Source: Isotricha intestinalis (lineage: Eukaryota > Ciliophora > Litostomatea > Vestibuliferida > Isotrichidae). Taken from it: DNA of 23,131 nt. The notes beneath the pieces are model-generated. The model had not been told where the DNA came from and did no database searches. It saw only the letters and a program-made list of their open reading frames with translations. Positions 9,665-18,410 of this stretch are shown piece after piece. The stretch spans positions 1-23,131 of the forward strand of contig JAJJLU010003949.1 of the NCBI GenBank assembly GCA_023807065.1. The letters are read 5' to 3'. The first letter of the stretch is position 1. Each line of letters begins with the position of its first letter. The position numbers and the translations under genes are program-made.

Positions 9665-10261
9665 ATGAATAAAAATGATTATGGGAATAGAATAAAAGTA
9701 TATAATGCTATTTATGGTTCAGATATATTCAATCAATTACCTCCTAAAAAAGAAGAAAAAATAACTTATAATTATTATGATGATAATTATAATGATTTTA
9801 AAAATAATAAAAGTTTAAAAGATAACATTAAAAATATTACAAAATATAAAAATAAGAAAAAATTTAATAAAAATTCATCTTCCCCAAATTTTTTTAAAAC
9901 AACATATGAGGAAAATTTTTCAAATAAAAGTGATGAAAGATTTTTTAATCAAAATATAAAAAGAAATATATATCAAAATGAAATACCAAAAGAATATTAT
10001 AGTAGAAGGAATAAAATAGAGTCTTTAAAATCAAATATATTTAATGATAGAGAAAAACAAAAGCAAAATAAAAAAATTGATAATTCATATAAAGTGATAA
10101 TTCATAATGATTGGAATACAAATTTAGATTGGAGAAATGCAAAAAGTGAATTAATATTTTATAATGATAATCTTTATCCACAATATGATAATTCTTCAAA
10201 TAATAGAATAAATGAATTAAAAAGAGAAAAAATGAGAAAATTTTATCATAATAAAAAATAA
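9665..10261 (+). CDS. Hypothetical protein with repeated S-x-x-F motifs
   Basis: A 198-residue polar, basic protein rich in Asn, Lys and Tyr that I do not recognise. The start follows an AAAATT leader, the stop is TAA and the frame is intact. Two short motifs resemble each other: S19-D-I-F-N (GSDIFNQ) and S123-N-I-F-N-D (KSNIFND). A looser third is S161-E-L-I-F, preceded by an HNDWNTNLDWRNAK segment at about 147-160. Repeated short motifs in a disordered basic chain are common in ciliate microtubule-associated and cortical proteins, but that is inference. There is no signal peptide or membrane segment. It is the only plus-strand gene between two long minus-strand blocks. Confidence 0.6.
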   Translation: MNKNDYGNRIKVYNAIYGSDIFNQLPPKKEEKITYNYYDDNYNDFKNNKSLKDNIKNITKYKNKKKFNKNSSSPNFFKTTYEENFSNKSDERFFNQNIKRNIYQNEIPKEYYSRRNKIESLKSNIFNDREKQKQNKKIDNSYKVIIHNDWNTNLDWRNAKSELIFYNDNLYPQYDNSSNNRINELKREKMRKFYHNKK

Positions 10262-10498
10262 GGAAAAAATAATTATTTAATTTTTTTAAAATTAATAAAC
10301 TTAATAATAAATTAAAATATTATATTTATTTTATATTAAAATAGAAAATTAAAAAAAATTTGAATTTTTTACATAATAAAATTCTTTATTAAAAACAGAC
10401 ATACATATATGATTTAAATGTTATTCTAGAAAACAATTAACTTATAAAAATTAAAAAATTTTTTTTTTCATTGAATTGTATACTTTAAATTTTAAATT

Positions 10499-11205
10499 TT
10501 ATTTGTTTTTTATATCTTCTTCTTTAAAAGCCATTCCTCTTTTCCTGTTTGTGTTGAAATTTCTTTGATTGTTTCTATTAAAATTTCTAAAATAATAAAC
10601 ATTATTTCTTCGATATTTATCACTCATTCTCTTCAATAACAAATTAATTAAAAGCTCTTTTTAGCAACTGGTGAATTTTCATAATTATAAAAGCACTTCC
10701 TAAAGAAGTTCCTAATTTATCATAATTAATAAAACATTTTATTTTTCAATTTTAGACAAAATTTGATTTAATTCATCTCCTATTATTTTAGAATCTATAT
10801 TTGAAATAAATAATTTTCTAAAAATTATTTATTCTTTGAAGTAAAAAATTATTTCTTTTATTGTTATTAAAATTTCTTCACTATATAAACCTATTTTTCT
10901 TTTTTATATTCTTTAATTATTATTATTATTTATTCTTCTTTTACTTTGTTGATTATTATAATAATTTCTTCTTCTTTGACTATTATTATTTTTTTTTCAT
11001 TGTTATTGTTGTTTCCATTGTTTTGATTATTAGAACATTCATTATTTTTTCAATTGTTTTATTTATTTATTTTTTTTTTGTGTTTTTTAAATTACCTCTT
11101 CTACTTACTCTTCTTCTTTATCTTCCTTTTATTGTATCTTTTTTTAGGTATTATTTCTTTTGTGTTTTCTTTTTTTTCAATTTTTCCTTCTGGTTTATTT
11201 GACAT
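10499..11205 (-). pseudogene. Decayed ALYREF-type RRM (mRNA export adaptor) gene
   Basis: The minus strand starts with an ATG at 11205 that opens MSNKPEGKIEKKEN and then hits a stop after about 34 codons. A basic Arg/Asn/Gly-rich stretch follows in mixed frames, as expected of an RGG-like region. An RNA-recognition motif then appears in pieces. KLFISNIDSKIIGDELNQIL (about 10816-10757) carries the RNP2 strand and is cut by a TAA. After a frame change comes YDKLGTSLGSAFII (about 10724-10680), carrying RNP1, and after another shift YENSPVAKKAF. The order and wording match ALYREF (SNLD..., YDRSGRSLGTA..., A..A). A C-terminal piece at 10627-10499 reads RRNNVYYFRNFNRNNQRNFN and KRGMAFKEED, like the Arg-rich tail. 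ALYREF couples mRNA processing to export, but this copy cannot encode it. The 113-residue plus-strand frame at 10861-11202 is its antisense shadow. An unusual multi-intron gene is possible but I could not find splice sites that repair it. Confidence 0.7.
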
Positions 11206-11366
11206 ATTTTAATTTTTTTCCTTATATTCAAAATTATTTTATTTTTTTTGAAAAAACAATTTATTGTATTATAATTAATTTAATTTAATTTTTAAAAATA
11301 AATTCTTTTAATTTCACTACAATTTATAATCTATTCTGAAAAAATAATTTTATAAAGTATACAAAT

Positions 11367-13079
11367 TCATTTTTTATTTATAAATAGATTTTTATATTTA
11401 TTATTAGTTAATTTTGTAACATTATTATTTTCAGGTTGTAAAGTTTTGTGAGAAATATTTTGATTTATACCTTTAATTTGATATGAATTTGTTGTTGTTG
11501 AAGCAAAAGAATTATTATAATTATTTAAACTAATATTTAAAGATTTATTATTAATAAAAACATTTTTTGTTGAATTGTTTAAAAAATTAAAATTTGAATA
11601 TGACTCTTTTAGAAAAGAAAGTTTTGCTCTTGTTACTGCTGAAATTATTTTTGATTTATTACTTGTATATTCACTTAAATTTGTTTTTTGAACTGGATTA
11701 TAAAAAAACATTTCTTTCTTTTTTTCTTCTTTATTTTTTAAATTCTTGAAATCTAATTTTAATTGATTTGAATAATTATTATTATATGATTGATTAATTT
11801 TTAAATATTGATTATTATGATTAAAATCATAATTTTTTCTATTTACAATAATTTCATTTTTTCTTTCAATAAAATTATTTTCATTGAAAGAATTATTAAA
11901 ATATTCTTTTTGTTTTTCTTTTCTATTTTTCATATTGTTTAAATCTTTAATATCAAAATTAATATCCATAGATTTAGTTTTACTTATATATTTCTTTAAT
12001 GTTTTTTCTGAAGGATTTCTAATTAAATCATATTTAAATGCAGATTTAAGAATATATTCTTTACTATCTTGATCATTTATTTTTCTTCTTTCAATAGCCT
12101 CTAAATTATTATTAACGATTTTCTCATTTTTAATAGTATCAATTCGAACATCAAAGCTTTTATTAATAATATTCTTATTATAGATTTCTTTATTAATATT
12201 TAAATTTGACATAGAATCTTCAATTTGTTTTTGTTTTTGTTTTTTTATTTCTTTTTCTTTGCATTCATTATATAAATCATAAATGAAAGAATAAACTTCT
12301 TCAAATTCATAAAAATTAACATTAAAGACTTTAGATAATATAGGTATCCACTTATCTAATTTATATATATCTCTTGCAATAGCAACACAAGCATAAGCAA
12401 TTAATAAAGGATGAAATTGTAAATAATCAGAATTGGCCAAAATAATTTGTTCATATATTTGTAAAGGCAAATTATATATTGAACCACTTAATTTTCTTTT
12501 ATTTGAATCTGTATTAAAAATTATTCCATACATTAATATAATATTAATAAAACTATATGCATCGGGAGTATTAAATTTATATCTTAATTCTTTTATACAT
12601 TTTATTTCTATTTCAAAAATTCTATCCAATGAAATTTTTTGATTGGTTTTTAAAATTTCTTGAAATTTATTTAAATGAGGAGAATTACCATCAAGTTCAA
12701 AAAATTTAACAGATAAAATTAAAGCACCAAGAGCAACTTCATAAATTTTTAATTTTATTTTTTTTGCTAATAATTTATCAAATAAATAAATTGATGAAAA
12801 AAAACATGCTTGATTCATTTTATATTTATTTATAAAATGCTTTATTTCTAAAATTAAATCTCCTCTTATTTTTTTTTCTTCAGACGTTAAATCTACTTTT
12901 TTTGACATTGCTGGAAAAATTAGATCTATTTCTTTTTTCATTGAATTGAAAGTGTCAAAAAATTGTAATTGAATATCTTTTGATATATTATATTTTGGAG
13001 TTTTTAAAGGTTTAATATTTTGAAATTTATTTTGGTTTATGTTATTATTTGAATAGGAATTTTCTTTTGATTTATTCAT
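11367..13079 (-). CDS. Cyclin with a long Asn/Lys-rich tail
   Basis: A 570-residue protein. Residues 30-75 contain a short lead-in, and two cyclin-fold repeats run from about 78 to 265. The first box includes the KIYEVALGALILSVKFFELD segment (helix 3 with the conserved Lys) and a long helix ending IEIKCIKELRYKFNTPDAYSF, which matches the E...L...L.F..P.P.F pattern that closes the first repeat. The second repeat has YLQFHPLLIAYACVAIARDI and a closing helix. From about 285 to the end the chain is low-complexity Asn, Lys and Ser and probably disordered. Such tails are common in ciliate cyclins. A partner kinase is expected from the family, but which one cannot be told. It ends in TGA, the only intact gene here not ending in TAA, which shows TGA is read as stop. 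It lies only 90 nt from the glucosidase gene. Confidence 0.75.
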   Translation of the reverse strand: MNKSKENSYSNNNINQNKFQNIKPLKTPKYNISKDIQLQFFDTFNSMKKEIDLIFPAMSKKVDLTSEEKKIRGDLILEIKHFINKYKMNQACFFSSIYLFDKLLAKKIKLKIYEVALGALILSVKFFELDGNSPHLNKFQEILKTNQKISLDRIFEIEIKCIKELRYKFNTPDAYSFINIILMYGIIFNTDSNKRKLSGSIYNLPLQIYEQIILANSDYLQFHPLLIAYACVAIARDIYKLDKWIPILSKVFNVNFYEFEEVYSFIYDLYNECKEKEIKKQKQKQIEDSMSNLNINKEIYNKNIINKSFDVRIDTIKNEKIVNNNLEAIERRKINDQDSKEYILKSAFKYDLIRNPSEKTLKKYISKTKSMDINFDIKDLNNMKNRKEKQKEYFNNSFNENNFIERKNEIIVNRKNYDFNHNNQYLKINQSYNNNYSNQLKLDFKNLKNKEEKKKEMFFYNPVQKTNLSEYTSNKSKIISAVTRAKLSFLKESYSNFNFLNNSTKNVFINNKSLNISLNNYNNSFASTTTNSYQIKGINQNISHKTLQPENNNVTKLTNNKYKNLFINKK

Positions 13080-13169
13080 TTTTTTATTTTTTTATTTCTT
13101 TTTTTATATGTTTTTTTTTATTATAAATACTATATTTTAATTTTTAAATATATATTAAATATAAAATAT

Positions 13170-15884
13170 TTATTTTAAAATAAATTCCCATTCTACGAAA
13201 TTTTCACATAAATTTTCGTTTCCAATTCTTTTTATTTCTATTATTTTATTTTCATATTGAATAAATTCTACTTTTTTTTTAATATCATTCTTAATTAATT
13301 CAATTGAATTAATAAAATTTTGATGACCTGAAATAATAATAGTTTCAATTTTATTTTCAACTTTATATGAATTTTTTTCCCATTTATTACTAATAACTCC
13401 ATCTTTATAATATACATTTAAAATAGAATAAATTCCTTTTTCGTAATCAAAATTATTTTCATCATCAAAATAAATAAATCCTTCAGCATAATTATTATTA
13501 TCTAAAGTAATAATTAAAGTTAAAGGATCTTTTTTCATTAAAAGAGAACTCCTTCTTAATCTCATTTTTTTAGGAATAACACTTCCACCTTTAATAAAAG
13601 CTCCAATATTAAATTTATTGATGTTATAGTCAAATTCTCCTTTATTAGAAATTTCTTCGTTATTATAAAAATTATACCATCTTTCATCTTCAGGTAAGTA
13701 TAAATTAATTTTATTTTCTCTATCTTCATTTCTATTTAAAACCGGTCTAACTAAAATATTTTCTCCAAATAAATATTCATTATTACTAAATTTACTTAAA
13801 GTCATTTCATTTTTATAATAAAACCACAAAGGTCTAATAATAGGAATTCCTTTGGAATAATGTTTAAAAAATTCTCTATAAATATAAGGTAAAATTTGAT
13901 ATCTAATAAGAACACTTAATTTCATATTTTCAAAATTTTCTTTAGTAAATAACCAAATTTCTCTTCTATGAGTATGAAGATGAGTATGTTGTCTAAAAAA
14001 AGGGAAAAAAACACCACTTTGATACCATCTTATATATAAATCAACATCACCATTATCAGCAAATCCTCCAATATCACTTCCAATGAAAGAAAATCCACTT
14101 AAAGATAATTGAATTAACATTGGAATTGTCATTTCTAATCCATTAAATGAAGAAATTACATCTCCTGTCCATAAAAAAGAATATTTATGTGATCCTATAA
14201 AGAAACTTCTTGTTAAGACAAAAGGTCTTATTTTATTTTCATATTTTTCTCTTAATCCTTCATATGTTTCCTTATGCATTAAATAACCATATATATTATG
14301 TGCATTTCTATGTTCATATTTTTTATTATTATATATAAATGTTGAACTCTTTGGAAGTGTATTTCTATGAATGTCAAAAACTGAAGGTTCATTCATATCA
14401 TTCCATATATGAATTATTTTTGAATTTAGGAAATAAGAATCTGTTTTTAATATTAGGTTTCTCCAATAATTTCTCACTTCTTTATTATAAAAATCTAAAT
14501 ATGATGCATCTCCACACCAACATTTACCAACGAAATTTTGTCCTTGGTATTTTAATAAATAATTTTTCTTCATTGAATCATAATATATATGATACCATTT
14601 ATCTACTTTAATATGTGGGTCTATTATATATATTACTTTTCTTCCTTTTTTTTCTAATTCTGATAAAAATTTTTCAACTTTACTTGGTTCAAAATTATTT
14701 TGATCATAAGTGAAATATCTTTGCCCATCAGTGTGTTCAATATCAAACCAAATTGAATCATAAGGGATATTATATTCATCGAATTTATTATCAATTTTCC
14801 TCATATCTTCAACATTATGATAAGTATATCTACTTTGATGATAACCTAAAGAAAATATATTAGGTAAAGGTGTTTTCCCAATAAATCTATGGTAAATTTT
14901 ATAGAAAGAATCAATATCTTCACTACTCCAAAAAGAAAAATCGAAAATTCCAGTTTCACTCATCCATATGACATTTTTTCCTTCATTAAGTGATTTAACT
15001 CCTATAAAAGTTTCACTTGGATTATTCCAAATAAAACCTCCTATAACATTTCCACCATAAGATTGAGTCATAATTAAAGGGATGAAACCGTAAAGTCCAG
15101 AAAATTGTTTTTTTGGAAATTTAAACATATCAATATTATAAAAATGATAATATTCATCATTATTAGTATCTGTTAGTCCTACATTTCCTGCTCTTTCTGG
15201 TAAACCTGATAAAATTATACTTTCTGGAATTAATATATCTAATTTTATTGTTTGCATTATATCTTCTTCTGTTGGTTTAAAATCTTTTCCTGGAAATTCT
15301 ATATCGAATAAATTTTTGGAATTTATAAAAAATACCATTTTATTATTAATTTTATAATGGATTTGAAAAGGAGAAAATTTTATTTCCAATTCATATTTTG
15401 CTTTCTTATGAGTATAATAATATAAAACAATATTATCATTTGAAGAAGAAGTTTTTATATTTTTTCTTTTTTGGGATTTTTTCATTTCAAAAGGTTCATC
15501 TTCAGGATCTAATTCAAATCTCTCTTCTCCAATTGGTTTTATTTTCATTCTAAATAAACCACTTTTTAATACATATAATATAAATTCTAAATCATGAGCA
15601 TTTGATATGTAATCTCTATTAAAATTTTTTAGAGTTCCTTTTATTATATTAGAACTTATTGATATTGTTTTATTATCTACATAATATATTGGAGCTTGTT
15701 CTCCCCAAAACATAAATCTATTACAAAAGGGAACTTCGTGACAATATATTTGCTCGTATTTTTCTTGTGATTTATTTATTATGTTTAATATGATGAAAAA
15801 CCCAAAAAGGAAAAAAATCATATTTAAAAAATATAAAATAAATAATAATTCCAAATAAAAAAAAATAATAATCTTAATCTTCAA
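13170..15884 (-). CDS. GANAB: ER glucosidase II alpha subunit (GH31)
   Basis: A 904-residue GH31 alpha-glucosidase. In the ER lumen it trims the two inner alpha-1,3-linked glucoses from N-glycans, working with the beta subunit in the calnexin cycle. The subfamily is shown by the N-terminal Cys pair (CHEVPFC), the FSLGYHQSRYTY and WFDIEHTDGQRYFTYD segments, DPHIKVD, the WNDMNEPSVF motif with catalytic nucleophile D496, WTGD with acid/base D575, GSDIGGF, and the C-terminal RLRRSSLLMKKDPLTL block before the final beta domain (ENFVEWEFILK). All catalytic parts are present and the length is normal (about 900-950). One odd point: the usual HLDTGRREPW is HLHTHRREIW here (residues 635-644). The first 21 residues may be leader sequence read through. 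Met22 at 15821 begins a better signal peptide (MIFFLFGFFIILN), so the start is uncertain. No C-terminal KDEL-type signal is present, as expected for this subunit. Confidence 0.95.
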   Translation of the reverse strand: MKIKIIIFFYLELLFILYFLNMIFFLFGFFIILNIINKSQEKYEQIYCHEVPFCNRFMFWGEQAPIYYVDNKTISISSNIIKGTLKNFNRDYISNAHDLEFILYVLKSGLFRMKIKPIGEERFELDPEDEPFEMKKSQKRKNIKTSSSNDNIVLYYYTHKKAKYELEIKFSPFQIHYKINNKMVFFINSKNLFDIEFPGKDFKPTEEDIMQTIKLDILIPESIILSGLPERAGNVGLTDTNNDEYYHFYNIDMFKFPKKQFSGLYGFIPLIMTQSYGGNVIGGFIWNNPSETFIGVKSLNEGKNVIWMSETGIFDFSFWSSEDIDSFYKIYHRFIGKTPLPNIFSLGYHQSRYTYHNVEDMRKIDNKFDEYNIPYDSIWFDIEHTDGQRYFTYDQNNFEPSKVEKFLSELEKKGRKVIYIIDPHIKVDKWYHIYYDSMKKNYLLKYQGQNFVGKCWCGDASYLDFYNKEVRNYWRNLILKTDSYFLNSKIIHIWNDMNEPSVFDIHRNTLPKSSTFIYNNKKYEHRNAHNIYGYLMHKETYEGLREKYENKIRPFVLTRSFFIGSHKYSFLWTGDVISSFNGLEMTIPMLIQLSLSGFSFIGSDIGGFADNGDVDLYIRWYQSGVFFPFFRQHTHLHTHRREIWLFTKENFENMKLSVLIRYQILPYIYREFFKHYSKGIPIIRPLWFYYKNEMTLSKFSNNEYLFGENILVRPVLNRNEDRENKINLYLPEDERWYNFYNNEEISNKGEFDYNINKFNIGAFIKGGSVIPKKMRLRRSSLLMKKDPLTLIITLDNNNYAEGFIYFDDENNFDYEKGIYSILNVYYKDGVISNKWEKNSYKVENKIETIIISGHQNFINSIELIKNDIKKKVEFIQYENKIIEIKRIGNENLCENFVEWEFILK

Positions 15885-16078
15885 GAAAGTGTGGAAGGGG
15901 ATGTTTGATATTCATAAGAAAAAAAGTACAATTATTTTCTTTTTTTATTCATCATTGCTTATTTATTCAATGATGTTTAAAAAGTTAAATTAAATGATTT
16001 TTTCTAAAAACTACAGAAATATAGATTAGTGAAACTTTTGTATAATTAATTTTTTTAAATTCTTTTTTTTTAAAATAT
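15885..16078. other. Short spacer
   Basis: A 194-nt AT-rich spacer between two same-strand genes. It must hold the promoter of the glucosidase gene and the 3' end of the PB1 gene. One patch near 15888-15905 is richer in G than its surroundings. I see no gene. Confidence 0.5.
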
Positions 16079-17716
16079 TTATATTAACAAATCCTCACCA
16101 ATTTTTTCAGCAATAATAGTAATTCCTCCCATTTCGTCTTGTTCTATTAATTTTATAATATCTTGGTTTAAATTCTCTTCAATTTTACTTTTTAATTTCT
16201 CATCATCCCATCCTTCATTTGAAAAATTATAATCTTCCTCTAATTTATCTTTAATTTTTTGAAAATATTTTTCAATCAAATTTTGATTTTTATTGAGTTT
16301 TTTTGAAACAGTTTTCTTAGATACATCTTCTGAATCTTCATTATCTTCCATTAAACCTTGTCCAAATTTATTATTATTTCCACCTTTATTGTTAAAATTA
16401 TTATCATCTTTTTTATTAAATCCCTCATTCATAATTTTGTTTGGAAATCTTTCCATGTTTTTTGGAGGTGGATTTAAAGTCTTTGAAAAATTTTCAGAAA
16501 TATCGTTTTCTTGTTTTGACATTTTAACGTTTAATTGTAATTGTAATTGATTTTGTTTTATTGGAATGTTAGAGTTAATGTAAATTAACTTTAAAGATAA
16601 ATTAAATTCACAATTTTCATTTTTTATTTCATTTAATTTTATAGAAATTGGTATTGTAATTAGTTGATTAGGTAAAATTTCATCATATGGATTTATACAT
16701 TGTTTAACTCCTAAAGTTTTTTGTTCATTCACTCCATAAATAAATAAGTTTTTTTGCAAAGGTAAAGTCCCATTATTTAATAATTTTATTTTTAATTTTA
16801 ATTCTTTCAATTTCATTAAATCTTCATAATAATAAGAGAGAATAAAATTTCCATCTAAAAATTGTGCTCCAAAAAAATGTTTTTTTTCTTCTTTTTTATT
16901 TAAAGATTGAATAATTTTATTTTGATTTTGTATTAATTCTTTTAATTCTTTTATTATTTCATTTAATCTTTTAATTTGATTTTCTAATTCATTAGTTTTA
17001 TTAACAGAAGCATTTATATTTTCTTTAATTTCTCTTTTAATAGTTTCTAATAATTCTTTATTTAATTTTTCATTATTACTTTGAACATTGGAAATATTAC
17101 TTTTTATATTGTTTAATTCATTATTAATTCCTAATATATCATTTCTTACTCCAATTAAAAATGATTTTATATCATTTACATTTGTTTTTATTTTATTCTT
17201 TATTTCTTTTTCAAATTCTTGATTTATTTTTCTTACTTCTTCTAATATTTGACTTTTACATTTTTCATTTTCTAATTGGAATGATTGTATTATTTTTGAA
17301 TAATCTATTTCAGGAATTTTTATATCATTTAGCTTGTTTAATATTTCTGAATTCATAATTTTTGATTCTCCTGTTATCACCTTTGATAATTGAGGATTTT
17401 CCAACGAATCCATATTATTATTATCACAACTGAAATTTACTTTTTGAGGCTCAGGTTTTTTTTTTTTGCCACTTGAAGTTAAAATACAAACTAATTCATT
17501 ATTTTCGATTGCGTCTAAATTATCTTTAAAGTCTTGTTCATTTTCTATATCCATATTATCACCATCATTTATGATTTTGATTTTCAAAGACTGTTTTTCT
17601 TCATCACTCATTTCAAATTCTTGATGACATTTATTTATAAATGCTTTATAATCTTCAATAAAATCAAATAACTTTACTTCCTCAAAATATTTTACTCTCA
17701 TTTTCACATCACTCAT
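16079..17716 (-). CDS. PB1-domain / coiled-coil protein with a possible autophagy-receptor layout
   Basis: A 545-residue protein. Residues 4-79 have the outline of a PB1 domain: a basic first strand (MRVKYFEEVKLF) carrying the lysines and arginine of the basic face, and an acidic end (INDGDNMDIENEQDFKD) that matches the OPCA acidic motif, so it may self-assemble. Residues about 130-285 are a long coiled coil. Residues about 290-410 form a beta-rich domain (FGAQFLDGNFILSYYYED through LKLKIKLLNNGTLPL to QLQLQLNVKM), similar in size and position to the FW/Ig-like domain of NBR1, but it lacks the expected tryptophans. A disordered stretch follows. The last 65 residues (KDKLEEDYNFSNEGWDDEKL, IEENLNQDIIKLIEQ) resemble a small helical UBA-like module. 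PB1, coiled coil, Ig-like and UBA-like in that order recalls NBR1-type selective autophagy receptors. That is inference, and no ZZ finger is visible. The start is the first ATG and the stop is TAA. Confidence 0.65.
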   Translation of the reverse strand: MSDVKMRVKYFEEVKLFDFIEDYKAFINKCHQEFEMSDEEKQSLKIKIINDGDNMDIENEQDFKDNLDAIENNELVCILTSSGKKKKPEPQKVNFSCDNNNMDSLENPQLSKVITGESKIMNSEILNKLNDIKIPEIDYSKIIQSFQLENEKCKSQILEEVRKINQEFEKEIKNKIKTNVNDIKSFLIGVRNDILGINNELNNIKSNISNVQSNNEKLNKELLETIKREIKENINASVNKTNELENQIKRLNEIIKELKELIQNQNKIIQSLNKKEEKKHFFGAQFLDGNFILSYYYEDLMKLKELKLKIKLLNNGTLPLQKNLFIYGVNEQKTLGVKQCINPYDEILPNQLITIPISIKLNEIKNENCEFNLSLKLIYINSNIPIKQNQLQLQLNVKMSKQENDISENFSKTLNPPPKNMERFPNKIMNEGFNKKDDNNFNNKGGNNNKFGQGLMEDNEDSEDVSKKTVSKKLNKNQNLIEKYFQKIKDKLEEDYNFSNEGWDDEKLKSKIEENLNQDIIKLIEQDEMGGITIIAEKIGEDLLI

Positions 17717-17813
17717 TTTGATTTAATATTATTATATATTTAATGAACTTGAATTTAACAAAGAAAAAAAAAAAAATTAAAAAAATATATTTAATTTTCA
17801 TTATCTGAATAGA

Positions 17814-18238
17814 TTAAATCAAAATTATTTTTTTTATTTTTATTTTGTTTTTAAAATCTTGTAAAAATTCCTTAGTATCAAAAATTTTATTATTCGCACC
17901 TTCACTTTGAGAAATTTTTTCCATTAAAACCAAAATTTTTTCAATTGAATTTGGTTCTGGTTGTGGATAAATAATATCTAATGCAATTAAGGATAATAAA
18001 TCAATAAATAAAGATTGTTCTATTAAAATATTATTTTCATTTCCAATTTGAGAATATTGAGAAATTGCAATAAAAAAGCTATTTAATTTTGCTTTACTCA
18101 TTAATGAAGGAAATATTTCATAATCTTTGCAAAATTTCAAAAAATTTTATATTACATTTACTAGAGAATGGTCTATTGCTTTTTGTAAAGCTGTAATTTA
18201 TGGAAGGAAAACTTATTATAATAATTTATAAAGGTTTT
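17814..18238 (-). pseudogene. Frameshifted gene, unknown conserved-looking protein
   Basis: The longest frame (18140-17814, 108 residues) begins with TTG and has no ATG. Just upstream in that frame is a TAA. Its opening, KFCKDYEIFPSLMSKAKL, looks like internal protein sequence. If the A6 run at 18139-18144 is one base too long, the reading continues upstream as NRPFSSKCNIKFLKFCKD. A second one-base change at the T5 run at 18180-18184 joins it to KTFINYYNKFSFHKLQLYK, which starts near 18238. The downstream part has helical segments (QSLFIDLLSLIALDIIY, SIEKILVLMEKISQSEG) and ends in TAA. Alternatives are a 31- or 37-nt intron ending at the CAAAG near 18124 (which would drop KFCKD), or base errors. 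No start codon was settled, though an ATG with about 14 codons lies near 18327. Family unknown; the helical repeats vaguely recall EF-hand-like ciliary proteins. Confidence 0.5.
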
Positions 18239-18410
18239 CTATTTTTATTTTTTAACTTTTTTCTTTTTATTTAATTTTTATAACCATTGGAAATATTTTA
18301 TTTATATTTTTTAAATAACTAAACATTTTTAAATTAATATATGAAAAAATATTATTTTGAATTTCTGAAAAATATTTATAAAAAATAAAAGAAATACTTC
18401 TTTGATATTG

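Noticed and set aside
10655..10800. Tiny introns to repair the RRM relic
   Set aside because: A GT...TAG interval near 10750-10725 has a suitable size but would delete conserved RRM residues (YDKLG), so it is not a real intron.
10861..11202. 113-residue plus-strand reading frame, almost entirely Phe, Tyr, Leu and Ile
   Set aside because: It is the antisense of the Lys/Arg/Asn-rich part of the ALYREF-like relic. Runs of TTT and TTC arise from AAA and GAA on the other strand.
11367..11369. TGA read as Trp or another amino acid
   Set aside because: The cyclin gene ends at this TGA, and all Trp codons in the long genes are TGG. With such AT bias TGA would be common inside genes if it were sense.
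15822..15884. First 21 residues of the glucosidase as certain coding sequence
   Set aside because: They are kept in the span because the frame is open, but Met22 gives a more normal signal peptide, so this part may be leader.
17814..18140. Taking the 108-residue frame as a complete gene
   Set aside because: Its first codon is TTG, not ATG, and the sequence begins inside what looks like a domain.
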